NCBI GenBank assembly: GCA_002408485.1
Contig: DHSP01000063.1
Location: 27,090 to 43,311, forward strand
DNA from: Proteiniphilum sp. UBA5283
Lineage (GTDB): Bacteria > Bacteroidota > Bacteroidia > Bacteroidales > Dysgonomonadaceae
Direction of reading: 5' to 3'
Length of the DNA stretch: 16,222 nt
The position numbers were made by a program, and so were the translations under genes. Under the pieces are notes generated by a model, which was not told where the DNA came from, did not search any database, and saw nothing but the letters and a program-made list of their open reading frames with translations. Of this stretch, positions 15,485-16,222 are shown piece after piece (the stretch's first letter is position 1; every line of letters begins with the position of its first letter).

Positions 15485-16222
15485 TTACTTGTCCAACAAA
15501 ATACTCGCCATAATGAAGGGTCCCACTGCTTTCGGATCGTCGTCTCTCACCGGCTCCGAGATATAGTATTCGAAGCTGCCGTCGCGGTATTTTTTCTCAC
15601 CCCCAAGGCCGGCTACTGAACATACGTCGGTCACGGAAATGGTGCCGTCGGTATTCTCCCTGATAAACTGTTTTACGAACAGATCATAAGCCGCTTTCCC
15701 TTTTTCGGCAAATGCTTCGGGAAGATACCCTTTTTGTGCTCCTTTCACCCAGGTATAGATAAACATGATGGAACCGGACGATTCCAGGTAGTTGCCCTCT
15801 CTGCTGCCCTGATCGGTCACCTGATACCACATGCCTGTTTCGGGATCACGAAATTTTTCCACCGTTGTGGAGATTTTATTCAGGATGGCGATGATTTCCT
15901 TCCTTTGCGGATGATCCGCGGGCATGAAATCCAGCACATCCACGAGGGCCATCATATACCAGCCGATGCTTCTTGACCAGAAGTTGGGCGATTTCCCGGT
16001 CACAGGGTCAGCCCATCGCTGCTCGCGGCTTTCGTCCCAACCATGATAGAGCAGTCCGGTCTTTTCGTCGATCAGGTCGTCGTAGGCCGTTGTAAGCTGC
16101 AACGCCACCTCATCGAAAAGTGCGGGTTCATCGAAGGTTTTGCCATATTCTGCCAGGAAAGGGGAAGCCATGTATAATCCGTCCAGCCACACTTGATGGG
16201 GGTAGATCTGCTTATGCCAGAA
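15485..16222 (-). CDS. GH105 unsaturated rhamnogalacturonyl/glucuronyl hydrolase, N-terminus outside window
   Basis: The C-terminal 245 or so residues of a GH105 enzyme. The frame stays open to the window edge and reads FWHKQIYPHQVWLDGLYM, matching residues 143-160 of the GH105 at 192-1349, so about 140 residues are missing and the GTG at 16190-16192 is not its start. WLDGLYM holds the predicted catalytic Asp; YHGWDES and NFWSRSIGWY follow, and the end has YRDGSFEYY and GPFIM. It is roughly half identical to the other GH105 by eye, so it is a diverged paralogue rather than a recent copy. It is upstream of the PL1-CE8 gene, whose lyase product ends in the unsaturated uronate it would remove. 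Its signal peptide and operon position upstream cannot be seen. Confidence 0.92.
   Translation of the reverse strand, partial: FWHKQIYPHQVWLDGLYMASPFLAEYGKTFDEPALFDEVALQLTTAYDDLIDEKTGLLYHGWDESREQRWADPVTGKSPNFWSRSIGWYMMALVDVLDFMPADHPQRKEIIAILNKISTTVEKFRDPETGMWYQVTDQGSREGNYLESSGSIMFIYTWVKGAQKGYLPEAFAEKGKAAYDLFVKQFIRENTDGTISVTDVCSVAGLGGEKKYRDGSFEYYISEPVRDDDPKAVGPFIMASILLDK

Noticed and set aside
16190..16192. GTG as the start of the right-edge GH105
   Set aside because: The frame stays open upstream to the edge and continues conserved GH105 residues (FWHKQIYPHQ), so the gene is cut by the window.

Overview
The window looks like part of a pectin-degradation locus (polysaccharide-utilization locus, PUL) from a member of the Bacteroidota, most likely order Bacteroidales. 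The reasons are the enzyme set (GH105, GH28, GH43, a PL1-CE8 fusion), several lipoprotein signals, AT-rich start regions without obvious Shine-Dalgarno sequences, and very dense same-strand gene packing. No SusC/SusD pair, sensor-regulator, RNA gene, insertion sequence or CRISPR array lies in the window, so the transport and regulatory parts of the PUL, if present, are outside it. Family assignments come from reading motifs by eye; no database search was run.

Layout. Plus strand, 1-4450: the tail of an unrecognised gene, an unsaturated rhamnogalacturonyl hydrolase (GH105), a GH28 lipoprotein with canonical motifs, and a second GH28 with divergent motifs. Minus strand, 16222 down to 4480, read in that order: a second GH105 cut by the window edge, a secreted pectate lyase/pectin methylesterase fusion, a DUF6807 (PmoA-like) lipoprotein, a Tat-exported Gfo/Idh/MocA oxidoreductase, a secreted GH43, a TIM-barrel sugar isomerase/epimerase-like protein, a cytoplasmic Gfo/Idh/MocA dehydrogenase resembling levoglucosan dehydrogenase, a Tat-exported Gfo/Idh/MocA protein, and a ThuA-like lipoprotein. 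Minus-strand gaps run from an 8-base overlap to 112 bases, which fits one long operon. The two groups converge at about 4450-4480.

How the genes may work together. The CE8 domain would remove methyl esters from homogalacturonan and the PL1 domain would cleave it by elimination. The GH105 enzymes would release the unsaturated terminal uronate, the two GH28s would hydrolyse galacturonic or rhamnogalacturonan linkages, and GH43 would trim arabinose or xylose side chains. Mixed into this hydrolytic set is an oxidoreductive set: three Gfo/Idh/MocA proteins, a TIM barrel, ThuA and DUF6807. It resembles known 3-keto-sugar pathways (rhizobial ThuA/ThuB, levoglucosan LgdA/LgdB, the B. thetaiotaomicron BT2156-BT2160 operon). 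The most interesting hypothesis here is a pectin PUL that finishes certain glycosides by oxidation to a keto sugar followed by elimination, with exported and cytoplasmic steps. No DUF1080-type keto-glycoside hydrolase is visible.
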